Shown one piece after another: positions 52,128 to 61,205 of a DNA stretch of 64,000 nucleotides. Below the pieces are notes generated by a model, which made no database searches, was not told where the DNA came from, and saw only the letters and a list, made by a program, of their open reading frames with translations. Each line of letters begins with the position of its first letter. Positions within the stretch are counted from its first letter, which is position 1. The DNA is from Murimonas intestini (GTDB lineage: Bacteria; Bacillota; Clostridia; Lachnospirales; Lachnospiraceae): the NCBI GenBank assembly GCA_003148945.1, contig QGGY01000018.1, positions 58,437 to 122,436 of the forward strand. The letters run 5' to 3'. Position numbers and translations under genes: made by a program.

Positions 52128-55100
52128 ATGAAACCCTCAAAAAAGAGAACGTTGGAGAAGGTTTTTACGAACATCATGGTAGTTTTGCTGGTGCTCGTAC
52201 ATTTTGGAAATACCGTTGCCAACGAGTTTGCCGGCCAGATTAATTCTTTTCTGGGCATAACCACATTCAAAACAGTCAGTGACAGTGACGCGGATGACAG
52301 TACATATGCAAGATATTACGACAGTGAATTCACATCTGTAGCTGATTTAAAGGAAGCAGGATTTGCAAAGGTCCGTGAAGTAGAAGGTGAAGGAGCTGTC
52401 CTGCTTAAAAATGACAATGAAACACTGCCCCTGAAAGGAAAAGAGGTTTCCTTATTCGGCGCAACTGCCATTTCACCAGTTTATGGAGGCACCGGTTCAG
52501 GTGCGGTATCCTCTGCGGATGCACCTACATACCCACAGGTTCTGGCAGACGGCGGTTACACAGTAGTAAATGAGGACCTGCTGAAATGGTATAAGGATTC
52601 AGAGAAAGGAAGAGATTTTGATAATGGAAATATCAATGAGGCTTCCTGGAAACAGATCCAGAAATCTGATGCAGCAGATTCTTTCGGCAAGGGCGAGACG
52701 GCTATCTTTGTTGTCGGCCGTGTTGGCGGTGAGGCCAACGACCTTAAGAGCGTGGATCATGACGACGGAAAGAACGGCGATTATCTTACACTGAACAAAA
52801 ATGAGAGAGCCATTCTGGAAGGCCTGAATGAATATAAGGAGGAAGGAAAGATTTCTTCCATCGTTGTGCTGATCAACAGCGCTAACCCTGTTTCAGCCGA
52901 GTTCATTAATGACAAAGACTATGGCATCGATGCTGCCCTCTGGATAGGTTCAGTAGGCCAGACAGGACTGTACGCTGTAGCGGATATCCTCTCCGGTGCA
53001 GTAAATCCTTCAGGATCTCTGCCTGACACATGGTGGACAGACAATCTGCTTGATCCTGCTATGGCAAACTTCGCAAGCTATACATATGACGGAGCAGAAA
53101 ATTATGATTTCGGAGCTCATGGCCGTGTATTTAATACATATGTAGTTTATCAGGAAGGAATCTACGTGGGATACCGTTACACGGAGACACGTTATGAGGA
53201 CCTGGTGATGGGTACAGGCAATGCAGGTGATTTTGAGTATGAAGACGTTGTAGCATATCCATTTGGCTATGGCCTGAGCTATTCTACTTTCGAGATGTCT
53301 GATATGCAGGTATCTAAGAGCGGTGAGGGCATGGAGACAGCTTACACTGTATCTGTAAAAGTAACAAATACAGGAAAGACAGCAGGTAAGAAGACTGTAC
53401 AGATCTATGGACAGAAACCGTATACAGATTATGACAAGGAAAACCAGATCGAGAAAGCTTCTGTAGAACTGGTAGGTTATGGAAAGACAGCAATCCTGGA
53501 GCCGGGCGCCAGCGAAACTGTTACTGTAGAAGTACCGGAATACTTCCTCACTTCCTATGACGCTTATAACACAGGCGTATATATTTTAGATGAAGGAACT
53601 TATTACCTGACAGCAGCGGACGACTCACATGCGGCAGTAAACAATATCCTGGCTGCAAAAGGCAAGAAAGTATCAGATGGTATGACTGCTGATGGAAATG
53701 CAGATCTGACTTATACAATGGATTATGATTTCGACAGCGAGACATATGCAAAAGCCTACGGCACAGGAAATGATGTCACAAGCCTGTTCGCGGATGTGGA
53801 TATTAACCGCTACGAAGGCCGCGGCGACAATGAAGTTACTTATATCTCCCGTAATGACTGGGAAGGAACCACAATGCTGTGGACACCGGATGATGACGGA
53901 CATAACACCAATTATGTAAAACTGTCTATGACAGACCAGATTGCTGCTGATGCAGTACTGGATGATTCGGACCTGCCGGAGAATGACGGAGACTGGCCTG
54001 TAATGGGCTCCACTGAGACAGCATACCAGCTCATCAATCTTCAGAGAGATGAAGAGGGAAATGAGATTGCATACGATGATCCAATCTGGGAGAGCTTCCT
54101 GGATCAGCTGACATACGGACAGTTAAGCGAGCTGTGTGCAGTCGGCCTCAGAATGACAGTGTCTGTACCTGAGATCGGCAAACCGGAAACACTTGACCAC
54201 AACGGCCCCAGCGGCGTGACACAGAAATACAGCCTGGGAAGCAACGGATATGCAGTCCAGACTAATGACCCAAATAAAGAAGAGACAGGTACCTGCTATC
54301 CATGTAATGGTATAATAGCAGCTACTTTCAACGACAAACTCGTTGAAGAGGTTGGAAACCTCATCGGCGAAGATGCTATGTGGGCCGGCTATGCAGGATT
54401 CTACGGCACTGGCCTTAATATCCACCGTACACCATACGCAGGACGTGTATTTGAGTATTATTCAGAGGACGGCATTCTCACAGGCCTGATTGCAGGAGTT
54501 GAGACAAAAGCGATCCAGTCTAAAGGCGTATATGTATATAATAAGCATTTCGTGCTCAATGATCAGGAAGAACAGCGTCAGGGTATCGGAACATGGTGCA
54601 ACGAGCAGGCACTGCGCGAGATCTATCTGCGTGCATTCGAGCTTCCGATCGTGAATGCAGATGCAAAATGTGTCATGACAGCATTTAACCGTGTCGGCGC
54701 TACATGGTCAGGAGCAAGCTATAACCTTCAGACTGCATGGCTGAGAGGCGAAGCAGGAATGAGCGGATTTGGCGTAACTGATATGTATGACGGCAGCTAT
54801 ATGTCCAAACCTCATGAGGTTCTGGCAGGCAACGATATCCCGGATAACTATCCTGGAACAAGCGGAACCGGGGGAGATAAATCTACAAGCGATCTTGGCT
54901 TTGAATTTGCACAGTATGCACCGGGAGCTTCTAAGGAGAACGCACCTCTGGCACGCGCAATGCGCGAATCTGCACACCGTATACTTTACACAGTAGTTCA
55001 TTCACGCGGTATGGACGGTATCAGTGCAGATACGAAGATCGTACATGTTACTCCGTGGTGGTCCACAACATTGACAGTTGCAGAATATACACTTGCTGTC

Positions 55101-55187
55101 CTGTCTCTGCTGGGAGCGATCCTTCTGATCCTGGATATGGCTGGTATCAGTTTAAAGAAAAAAGAAAAGAAGGAAAAGAAAGCATAA
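52128..55187 (+). CDS. GH3 beta-glucosidase with permuted domains and membrane anchors
   Basis: A 1019-aa family 3 glycoside hydrolase. The order of domains is reversed compared with classical GH3: the C-type sandwich domain comes first (VLLKNDNETLPL at about residues 88-99, WIGSVGQTG near 280, YPFGYGLSYS near 380), then a fibronectin-like region (about 390-520), then the catalytic barrel (about 640-980) with KHFVLND and predicted nucleophile Asp885 in GFGVTDMYDG. Hydrophobic helices at about 15-38 and 985-1005 anchor both ends, with a Lys-rich tail inside. Known permuted relatives occur in Ruminococcus and Butyrivibrio. The GH2 gene follows. Confidence 0.9.
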   Translation: MKPSKKRTLEKVFTNIMVVLLVLVHFGNTVANEFAGQINSFLGITTFKTVSDSDADDSTYARYYDSEFTSVADLKEAGFAKVREVEGEGAVLLKNDNETLPLKGKEVSLFGATAISPVYGGTGSGAVSSADAPTYPQVLADGGYTVVNEDLLKWYKDSEKGRDFDNGNINEASWKQIQKSDAADSFGKGETAIFVVGRVGGEANDLKSVDHDDGKNGDYLTLNKNERAILEGLNEYKEEGKISSIVVLINSANPVSAEFINDKDYGIDAALWIGSVGQTGLYAVADILSGAVNPSGSLPDTWWTDNLLDPAMANFASYTYDGAENYDFGAHGRVFNTYVVYQEGIYVGYRYTETRYEDLVMGTGNAGDFEYEDVVAYPFGYGLSYSTFEMSDMQVSKSGEGMETAYTVSVKVTNTGKTAGKKTVQIYGQKPYTDYDKENQIEKASVELVGYGKTAILEPGASETVTVEVPEYFLTSYDAYNTGVYILDEGTYYLTAADDSHAAVNNILAAKGKKVSDGMTADGNADLTYTMDYDFDSETYAKAYGTGNDVTSLFADVDINRYEGRGDNEVTYISRNDWEGTTMLWTPDDDGHNTNYVKLSMTDQIAADAVLDDSDLPENDGDWPVMGSTETAYQLINLQRDEEGNEIAYDDPIWESFLDQLTYGQLSELCAVGLRMTVSVPEIGKPETLDHNGPSGVTQKYSLGSNGYAVQTNDPNKEETGTCYPCNGIIAATFNDKLVEEVGNLIGEDAMWAGYAGFYGTGLNIHRTPYAGRVFEYYSEDGILTGLIAGVETKAIQSKGVYVYNKHFVLNDQEEQRQGIGTWCNEQALREIYLRAFELPIVNADAKCVMTAFNRVGATWSGASYNLQTAWLRGEAGMSGFGVTDMYDGSYMSKPHEVLAGNDIPDNYPGTSGTGGDKSTSDLGFEFAQYAPGASKENAPLARAMRESAHRILYTVVHSRGMDGISADTKIVHVTPWWSTTLTVAEYTLAVLSLLGAILLILDMAGISLKKKEKKEKKA

Positions 55188-55217
55188 ATGCTGCCCATGG
55201 CAGCATGGAGGAAAAAC

Positions 55218-57146
55218 ATGAAGAGATATGAGAGTCTGCTGAATCGGGACTGGCAATTTGCCGGCCCCGATGGAAAAGACATAACCGTCCGCCTTCCTCA
55301 TACCTGGAATAATATTGACGGCCAGGACGGCGGTAACGATTACTACCGGGGAACTTGCAGCTATTCCACCACTTTTGAAGCACCGGCATTTGATCCGGAG
55401 TCAGAATGTGTTTACCTGGAATTTGACGGTGTGAACGCCACTGCAGATATTACTCTCAATGGCAATGCCTGCTGTCATCATGACGGCGGATACTCTACAT
55501 TCCGTGTGGATGTGACGTCACTTATCCAGACAGAAAACAGCCTGACAGTGGCTGTGGATAACAGTGTCAATGATCATGTATACCCGCAGAAGGCTGATTT
55601 CACTTTTTATGGCGGGATATACCGTGATGTGAAGATACTTGCAGTAAACAGGAAGCACTTTGATCTGGACTACTATGGAAGCCAGGGCGTAAAAATTACG
55701 CCCCTGGTGGACGGTGAAGATGCCAAAGTCACAGTGGAGAGCTGGAGCAATGCACCGGAAGCAGAGACGAGAGTTACCATACTGGACGCCGGAGGAAGGG
55801 CTGTGGCAGAGGGGGAGGGCAGCAATGCTGTCATTGTCCTGCACAAGCCTCACAGATGGGACGGGATGAGGGACCCTTACCTGTATACAGCTGTGGTGCA
55901 GCTGAAAGAAGAAGGTAAGGTGCTGGACGAAGTCCGTCAGCGCTTTGGAGTGCGCAGCTTCCATGTGGACAAGGACAAGGGCTTTTTCCTGAATGGGCGC
56001 AGTTACCCGCTTCACGGGATATCACGCCATCAGGACAGAAAGCAGCTTGGAAATGCCCTGACTAAAAAGGAGCATGACGAAGATCTGAAGCTGATCAGGG
56101 AGATAGGTGCCAATTCCATCCGTTTAGCTCATTACCAGCATAGCCAGTATTTCTACGACCGCTGTGATGAAATGGGATTTGTGGTATGGGCGGAGATTCC
56201 GTACATCTCCGAGCATATGCCGGGCGGACGGGAGAACACTGTTTCCCAGATGAAAGAATTGATAAGCCAGAATTATCATCACGCATGTATTGTGTGCTGG
56301 GGAGTATCCAACGAGATCACGATCTCCACAAAGGATAAGAAGGATATGCTGGATAACCACCACCTGCTCAACGACCTGTGCCATAAGATGGATCCAACAA
56401 GACTGACGACCCTGGCCTGTTATGCTATGTGCGGCCCGTTCAACAAATCGGCCCATATAACTGATATAGTAGGCTGGAACCTGTATCTTGGCTGGTATGT
56501 TCCGGGATTGTTCCTGAATGACCTGTGGATTAACTTTTTCCACCTGGTGTATCCCAAGCGTTCCCTGTGCTTTTCTGAATATGGTTGTGAAGGTATGCCA
56601 AACCTGCATTCCGAACATCCCCGCAGAGGCGACCACACTGAGGAATACCAGGCAAAGTATCATGAGTTTATGCTGCGCTGTTTTGAGCGCCATCCTTATA
56701 TGTGGGCCAATTATGTGTGGAATATGTTTGACTTTGCAGCTGATGCAAGAGATCAGGGCGGTGAGCCGGGCATGAACCACAAGGGGCTAGTAACTTTTGA
56801 CCGTAAGGTGAAAAAAGACAGCTTCTACTTGTATAAGGCATTCTGGAGCAGGGAGCCGTTTGTACATATTGCGGGAAAACGTATGGCAGAACGCACTGGT
56901 GAAAGCACGAAGGTGACAGTCTATACTAACCAGCCTTATGTGAAGCTGTATAATAACGGCAAACTTGTGGGCCAGGCAAATGCTGACAGGACTGTGGTCT
57001 TTACAGTACCGCTTGAGGAGACTAACAAGATAGAGGCAGTAGCCGGAAAACAGCGGGATTCGGGAGTGCTGCGGAAAGTGGCTGTGCCTAACCCTGATTA
57101 CAAACTGAAGAAAAATAAGAAGCGTAAGAAAAGCAACTGGGTATAA
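55218..57146 (+). CDS. GH2 beta-galactosidase/glucuronidase-type enzyme
   Basis: A 642-aa family 2 glycoside hydrolase, cytoplasmic. It has an N-terminal sugar-binding jelly roll (RLPHTWNNIDGQDGGNDYY, FDGVNATADITLNG), an immunoglobulin-like domain, and a TIM barrel with the acid/base Glu366 (GVSNEIT) and nucleophile Glu454 (FSEYGCEG). GIYRDVKI and HGISRHQDR are typical. The C-terminus ends in a Lys/Arg-rich stretch. The substrate may be a beta-galactoside, beta-glucoside or beta-glucuronide; a glucuronidase-type NxKG signature was not seen. The start at 55218 fits GGAGG. The symporter gene follows 39 bases later. Confidence 0.9.
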   Translation: MKRYESLLNRDWQFAGPDGKDITVRLPHTWNNIDGQDGGNDYYRGTCSYSTTFEAPAFDPESECVYLEFDGVNATADITLNGNACCHHDGGYSTFRVDVTSLIQTENSLTVAVDNSVNDHVYPQKADFTFYGGIYRDVKILAVNRKHFDLDYYGSQGVKITPLVDGEDAKVTVESWSNAPEAETRVTILDAGGRAVAEGEGSNAVIVLHKPHRWDGMRDPYLYTAVVQLKEEGKVLDEVRQRFGVRSFHVDKDKGFFLNGRSYPLHGISRHQDRKQLGNALTKKEHDEDLKLIREIGANSIRLAHYQHSQYFYDRCDEMGFVVWAEIPYISEHMPGGRENTVSQMKELISQNYHHACIVCWGVSNEITISTKDKKDMLDNHHLLNDLCHKMDPTRLTTLACYAMCGPFNKSAHITDIVGWNLYLGWYVPGLFLNDLWINFFHLVYPKRSLCFSEYGCEGMPNLHSEHPRRGDHTEEYQAKYHEFMLRCFERHPYMWANYVWNMFDFAADARDQGGEPGMNHKGLVTFDRKVKKDSFYLYKAFWSREPFVHIAGKRMAERTGESTKVTVYTNQPYVKLYNNGKLVGQANADRTVVFTVPLEETNKIEAVAGKQRDSGVLRKVAVPNPDYKLKKNKKRKKSNWV

Positions 57147-57185
57147 GCCCCCGCTTTTGCTAAAGAGAATGAAAGGAGTCATGTG

Positions 57186-58754
57186 ATGAGTAATATTACC
57201 CAGCCGGCTGGCCAAGAGACCACGAACCATGCGAAACTTTACCAGCTGGCACTATTTCCCATGAATAATGGGGCTACGAATGTCTATTTTGTTCTGGTGC
57301 TTTCTTATATTGCATTGTTCGGCAACGGCGTGTTGGGCCTGCTGATGGCGTTTGCCACTATCATGGTAACAGTTATGCGTCTGTGTGACGCAATTACAGA
57401 CCCGATTATCGGTGCATTGATCGACCGTACTAATGGCAAATTTGGAAAGTTCCGTCCGTTTATGGTGATCGGAAACCTGATCATGGCAGCGAGCGTGCTG
57501 ATCCTGTATCTGTTTACTCCTATGATACCGGACACAATGATGTGGCTGCGTTATGTGCTGTTTGTTCTCCTGTATTTTGTATGGGTCATCGGCTATACAT
57601 TCCAGACCTCCTGTACACGTTCAGGCCAGACAGTTCTGACAAACGATCCGAAGCAGCGTCCAATGTTTACTTTATTTAATACAGTAGGCAGCCTGGTTGG
57701 TATGGGGGCTATGCAGTTTCTGGCTCCGCTTATCCGCTCCAGTGTGGGCGATTACAATACCGCTGCTTTCTATCGCGTGCTTGCTCCCCTTGGTATCGTG
57801 ATTTCCATGGTGCTGACTGTTTTGGCAGTCATCGGTATCTGGGAGAAGGACCAGCCGAAATACTTTGGTATTGGAGGAAAAGAGTCAAAGAAGGTCAAGA
57901 TTTCAGAATATATACAGATCATCAAATGCAACAAGCCCATGCAGCGTCTGATGGTTGCGGGGGCAGGCTGCAAGCTGGCGCTGGCTATAGCTACAAATGT
58001 GTCTGTTCTGTGTATGCTCTACGGCAGTATGATGGGAAATTATGACGGACTGTATCTGCCCATGATGGTTCTTGGCTATGTATTTTCTGTTCCGTTCTTC
58101 CTGCTTACGATCCGTACCTCTCAGAAGCATGGACAGAAAGCATCGCTGGAAAAGTATGTGAGGGTTGCGCTGATCATGTATATTGGCGTGCTTGCATTAA
58201 TGATCCTGTGGAAACCGGATAATCCGGCATTTAACCTCTCTCTGTTTGGAGAAGGCGGCCTGACGATCAATCTGTACACTGTTCTGTTTATAGTGTTCTT
58301 TGGTGTGGGCTATGGAGCATACTACTCTACGGCAGATATGCCCATACCTATGGTGGCTGACTGCTCTGACTATGAGACATACCGTTCAGGACAGTATATC
58401 CCCGGTGTTATGGGGACACTGTTCAGTCTGGTAGATAAGCTGGTATCTTCACTGTCAACAACAGTTGTGGCACTGGCAATCTCCTTTATTGGATTAAAAA
58501 CCCTTCCGGCGGCTGAGACGGCATATGAACCTGGAATGAACTGGGTAGTCATAGTGCTGTTCTGCGTTATTCCTATGATTGCCTGGATCGCCACACTGAT
58601 CGCCATGAAGGGATACACTCTGACAGGCGCCAAGATGAAGGAGATACAGACTGTTAATGCATCCAGAAAGGCTGCGATTGCGGAAGGAAAGACATTGGAG
58701 GAAGCCATGAAAATGTATCCTGCTATTGAAGATGTAAAGGCAGGAGCTAAATAA
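57186..58754 (+). CDS. GPH-family glycoside:cation symporter
   Basis: A 522-aa major-facilitator transporter of the glycoside-pentoside-hexuronide group, with 12 predicted membrane segments. Family motifs are DAITDPIIGALIDRTNGKFGKFRPF (shortened here to its core, about residues 60-84) and the helix-11 region. It would import the glycosides processed by the GH2 enzyme. The start at 57186 is chosen over GTG 57183 and ATG 57181 because AAAGGAG lies about nine bases before it. The C-terminal tail (about 475-522) is soluble and helical. Confidence 0.92.
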   Translation: MSNITQPAGQETTNHAKLYQLALFPMNNGATNVYFVLVLSYIALFGNGVLGLLMAFATIMVTVMRLCDAITDPIIGALIDRTNGKFGKFRPFMVIGNLIMAASVLILYLFTPMIPDTMMWLRYVLFVLLYFVWVIGYTFQTSCTRSGQTVLTNDPKQRPMFTLFNTVGSLVGMGAMQFLAPLIRSSVGDYNTAAFYRVLAPLGIVISMVLTVLAVIGIWEKDQPKYFGIGGKESKKVKISEYIQIIKCNKPMQRLMVAGAGCKLALAIATNVSVLCMLYGSMMGNYDGLYLPMMVLGYVFSVPFFLLTIRTSQKHGQKASLEKYVRVALIMYIGVLALMILWKPDNPAFNLSLFGEGGLTINLYTVLFIVFFGVGYGAYYSTADMPIPMVADCSDYETYRSGQYIPGVMGTLFSLVDKLVSSLSTTVVALAISFIGLKTLPAAETAYEPGMNWVVIVLFCVIPMIAWIATLIAMKGYTLTGAKMKEIQTVNASRKAAIAEGKTLEEAMKMYPAIEDVKAGAK

Positions 58755-58829
58755 TTTTATCCATTTTAAGGTTTCAGGTTCCCAAAATAGCAATTTCGTA
58801 TTATAATTAAATAATGGAAGCGTCGGAAT

Positions 58830-58892
58830 AATCGCCGAAGTCTATATCTGGTCATGGACCTATTCATATAGTGCTTTGGCGATTGTTTTTTC
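58830..58892 (+). terminator. Terminator of the GH3-GH2-symporter operon
   Basis: AATCGCCGAAG (58830-58840) pairs with CTTTGGCGATT (58874-58884), with CTATAT/ATATAG and GGTC/GACC pairings inside, and two T runs after it. Confidence 0.88.
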
Positions 58893-58932
58893 GTTTTTTT
58901 GTTGTTGATCTAAAACAAAGGAGGGGAGAAAT

Positions 58933-59637
58933 ATGCTTCTGATTGCAATTGTAGATGATGATGCCAAGGAGGTGAAAACGCTTGCGGGATATGTAGAGCG
59001 TTACTTTGAAGAAAAGGGAGAGGCGCATATCATTCATATGTACTATGACGGGGTGGAGTTTGTCCGCAGCCGGGAATTGTATAATATCGTATTTCTGGAT
59101 ATCCGTATGGGTGAGATGGATGGTTTGGATGCAGCGCACTTTCTTAGGATTGTCAATAAGGAGGCCCAGCTGATCTTCGTGACTTATATGGCGCAGATGG
59201 CCATCCGCGGGTACGAGGTGGATGCTATGGATTTTGTGGTCAAGCCCATTGATCAGTTCTCTATATACCGCGTGCTGGATAAGGCGCTTAAGCGTATCAA
59301 TGACTGCAAGGGAGCCACCTTTGCATTGAAGACACCGGACGGGATCGTGAGCATCTCTTCTAACGATATCTATTTTGTGGAAGTCTATGACCATGATTTG
59401 ATCTACCACACGGAGCAGGGAGATTATAAGGTGCGCGGCCGTCTGGGAGACGTGAGGAAAAAGCTGGATGACCAGCATTTTATTCTGTGCAACAGGTCAT
59501 ATCTAGTCAATATGCGCCATATCAAAAGCGTACACAGTGATTATATGGTGGTAAATGATGTTCAGGTGCAGATTTCAAAATCACACCGGAAGGAGATAGA
59601 ACAGAGATTTATCAGCTATTTAGGTGAAAGCGTATGA
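58933..59637 (+). CDS. LytTR-family response regulator
   Basis: A 234-aa regulator: receiver domain (residues 1-125) with phospho-acceptor Asp56 in VFLDIRMG and conserved Thr/Lys (FVTYM, VVKPI), and a C-terminal LytTR DNA-binding domain (about 135-234) with IVSISSNDIYFVEVYDHDL and FILCNRSYLVNM. It has AAGGAGG and sits right after the symporter terminator. LytTR regulators usually control peptide quorum sensing, cell wall or virulence genes; a glycoside locus is a less common setting. Its stop overlaps the kinase start (ATGA). Confidence 0.94.
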   Translation: MLLIAIVDDDAKEVKTLAGYVERYFEEKGEAHIIHMYYDGVEFVRSRELYNIVFLDIRMGEMDGLDAAHFLRIVNKEAQLIFVTYMAQMAIRGYEVDAMDFVVKPIDQFSIYRVLDKALKRINDCKGATFALKTPDGIVSISSNDIYFVEVYDHDLIYHTEQGDYKVRGRLGDVRKKLDDQHFILCNRSYLVNMRHIKSVHSDYMVVNDVQVQISKSHRKEIEQRFISYLGESV

Positions 59638-60971
59638 TGGAGCCGATTTGGTGGATCCGGGAAATAGACTGGCGTATTTCTTCGGGAGTAATCTTTTTTA
59701 TACAGCTTGTAATTTGGAACAGAAGGGAAAAGAAATCTTCTTATCCCGTTCGGATCCTGCTGAGCTTTGTGCTTTTATGCGGGGCAAGCTGGTGTATGAG
59801 GTATGTGATCGAGGAGCTGCTGACGGTAAAACTGGTTGTGGCAACAGCAGGCAGCATCTATATCATGGTCCTGAGCCTGCTCTTTATTATATGCTACCTC
59901 TTCTGTTATCAGGCTTCTGTGGATTCCGGCATATTTAACGGCCTTATAGCGCTTACCGTCTACAGGATGTCCTGGAATATGGTGAAACTCATATCCGCGA
60001 TTCCCGTTGGTCCGGACGCTGCATGGACAGACGGAAGCCCGTTTCAGTCCATTATGTCATATCTCCTGTATCTCACAATGTGTATTGGCTGCTGCAAGGT
60101 GTACAGGCGTTTTGTAAAACGGCCTGTGTCATTTCCGGTAAGGTCGCTGCTGGGGCTTTTCGCTGTAATACTGCTTTGCCAGATGCTGCTGGAATTTACA
60201 TACCAATTTCTGTACAGCGGCAGTGTGCAGACAGGAGTCCTGTTTTTCCTGACAGCGCTGCTGTACTGCGTGGTGAATTTTATTCTCTGTGTTGTAGGAG
60301 CCTCTCTGACCCTGCTGCAGGAGGAAAACCTTAGTATGCAGAATTTTATCCGCAGCAAGCAGCAGTATTACGAGATCAGCCGTGAGGGAATACTCTCCCT
60401 GCAGATCAAATGCCACGACCTGAAGCATCAGATCGGCCTGATCCGTTCAGCTGAGGGGGAGAGTGAGCTGCAACGCCACATGAACAGCCTGTCTGATTCC
60501 ATTGATGAATATAATACAGTTGTGGACTCAGGCAACAAGGGACTTGACGTGGTGCTGACAGAGAAGAATATCATCTGTTCTATGAATGGTATCCGTTTTA
60601 CATATATTATTGACGGAACATTGTTTTCATTTCTGACGGACATGGAAATTTATGCGCTGTTTGGAAATGCTATGGACAACGCTCTGGAAGGGATGGAAGA
60701 TGTAGTCTGCAAAGAGAAGAAGTTTATTTCTCTCAAGGCTGCCAGGCGCAATGATATGGTCATATTAGTTGTGGAGAATTATTATGAGCATGAGCTGAAG
60801 TTTGAGAATGGCCTTCCTGTCACTACAAAAATGGAAAAAAGCTATCATGGCTTTGGACTGCGCTCCATCATGTCTATTGCACAGCAGCATGGGGGCAATG
60901 TGTCTGTACAGGCAGATAATAATATATTTATGCTGACCGTGTCCATGAAAAATGAGCAGGAGCAGAAGTAA
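59634..60971 (+). CDS. GHKL-type sensor histidine kinase
   Basis: A 445-aa kinase with about six hydrophobic segments in residues 10-225, a coiled-coil helix bearing the candidate His in KCHDLKHQIGLIR (about residue 263), and a GHKL ATPase domain with N box FGNAMDNALEGM and GFGLRSIMSIAQQHGG. It is the AgrC/NatK type that usually pairs with LytTR regulators, and its start overlaps the regulator stop. What it senses is unknown; the polytopic sensor region suggests a small hydrophobic or membrane-associated signal, or the activity of the transporter beside it. Confidence 0.93.
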   Translation: MMEPIWWIREIDWRISSGVIFFIQLVIWNRREKKSSYPVRILLSFVLLCGASWCMRYVIEELLTVKLVVATAGSIYIMVLSLLFIICYLFCYQASVDSGIFNGLIALTVYRMSWNMVKLISAIPVGPDAAWTDGSPFQSIMSYLLYLTMCIGCCKVYRRFVKRPVSFPVRSLLGLFAVILLCQMLLEFTYQFLYSGSVQTGVLFFLTALLYCVVNFILCVVGASLTLLQEENLSMQNFIRSKQQYYEISREGILSLQIKCHDLKHQIGLIRSAEGESELQRHMNSLSDSIDEYNTVVDSGNKGLDVVLTEKNIICSMNGIRFTYIIDGTLFSFLTDMEIYALFGNAMDNALEGMEDVVCKEKKFISLKAARRNDMVILVVENYYEHELKFENGLPVTTKMEKSYHGFGLRSIMSIAQQHGGNVSVQADNNIFMLTVSMKNEQEQK

Positions 60972-61000
60972 TGAGACCGGCAGGAAAATTAGATTTGTTC

Positions 61001-61138
61001 TTGCGGCAGAAATAGCAGTTTTCACAAAACTTTAATTTGCTTACGGCAAAAGAAAGCTGTTTCACGACAAAATAAATGATTGGCGGTAAAAACACGCTGA
61101 TTCGCGGAAGACGGGGGCTCTTTATTTTTGTGTAAAAT
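61001..61138 (+). promoter_or_regulatory. Ladder of phased repeats and promoter of the second GH3 gene
   Basis: Similar short units occur at TTGCGGCAG (61001), TTACGGCAA (61041), TTCACGACA (61061), GGCGGTAAA (61082) and TTCGCGGAA (61101), with a weaker one near 61021. Core positions are 19-21 bases apart, keeping one face of the helix. The same words appear upstream of the first GH3 gene. A weak -10 TAAAAT (61133-61138) follows without a -35, suiting activation by the LytTR regulator encoded just upstream. Confidence 0.58.
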
Positions 61139-61205
61139 TGTGGTAATTTATATCCATAAAAACAATTGATTAATCAGAAGGATTGATTAACAAAGGAGGA
61201 TGGAT

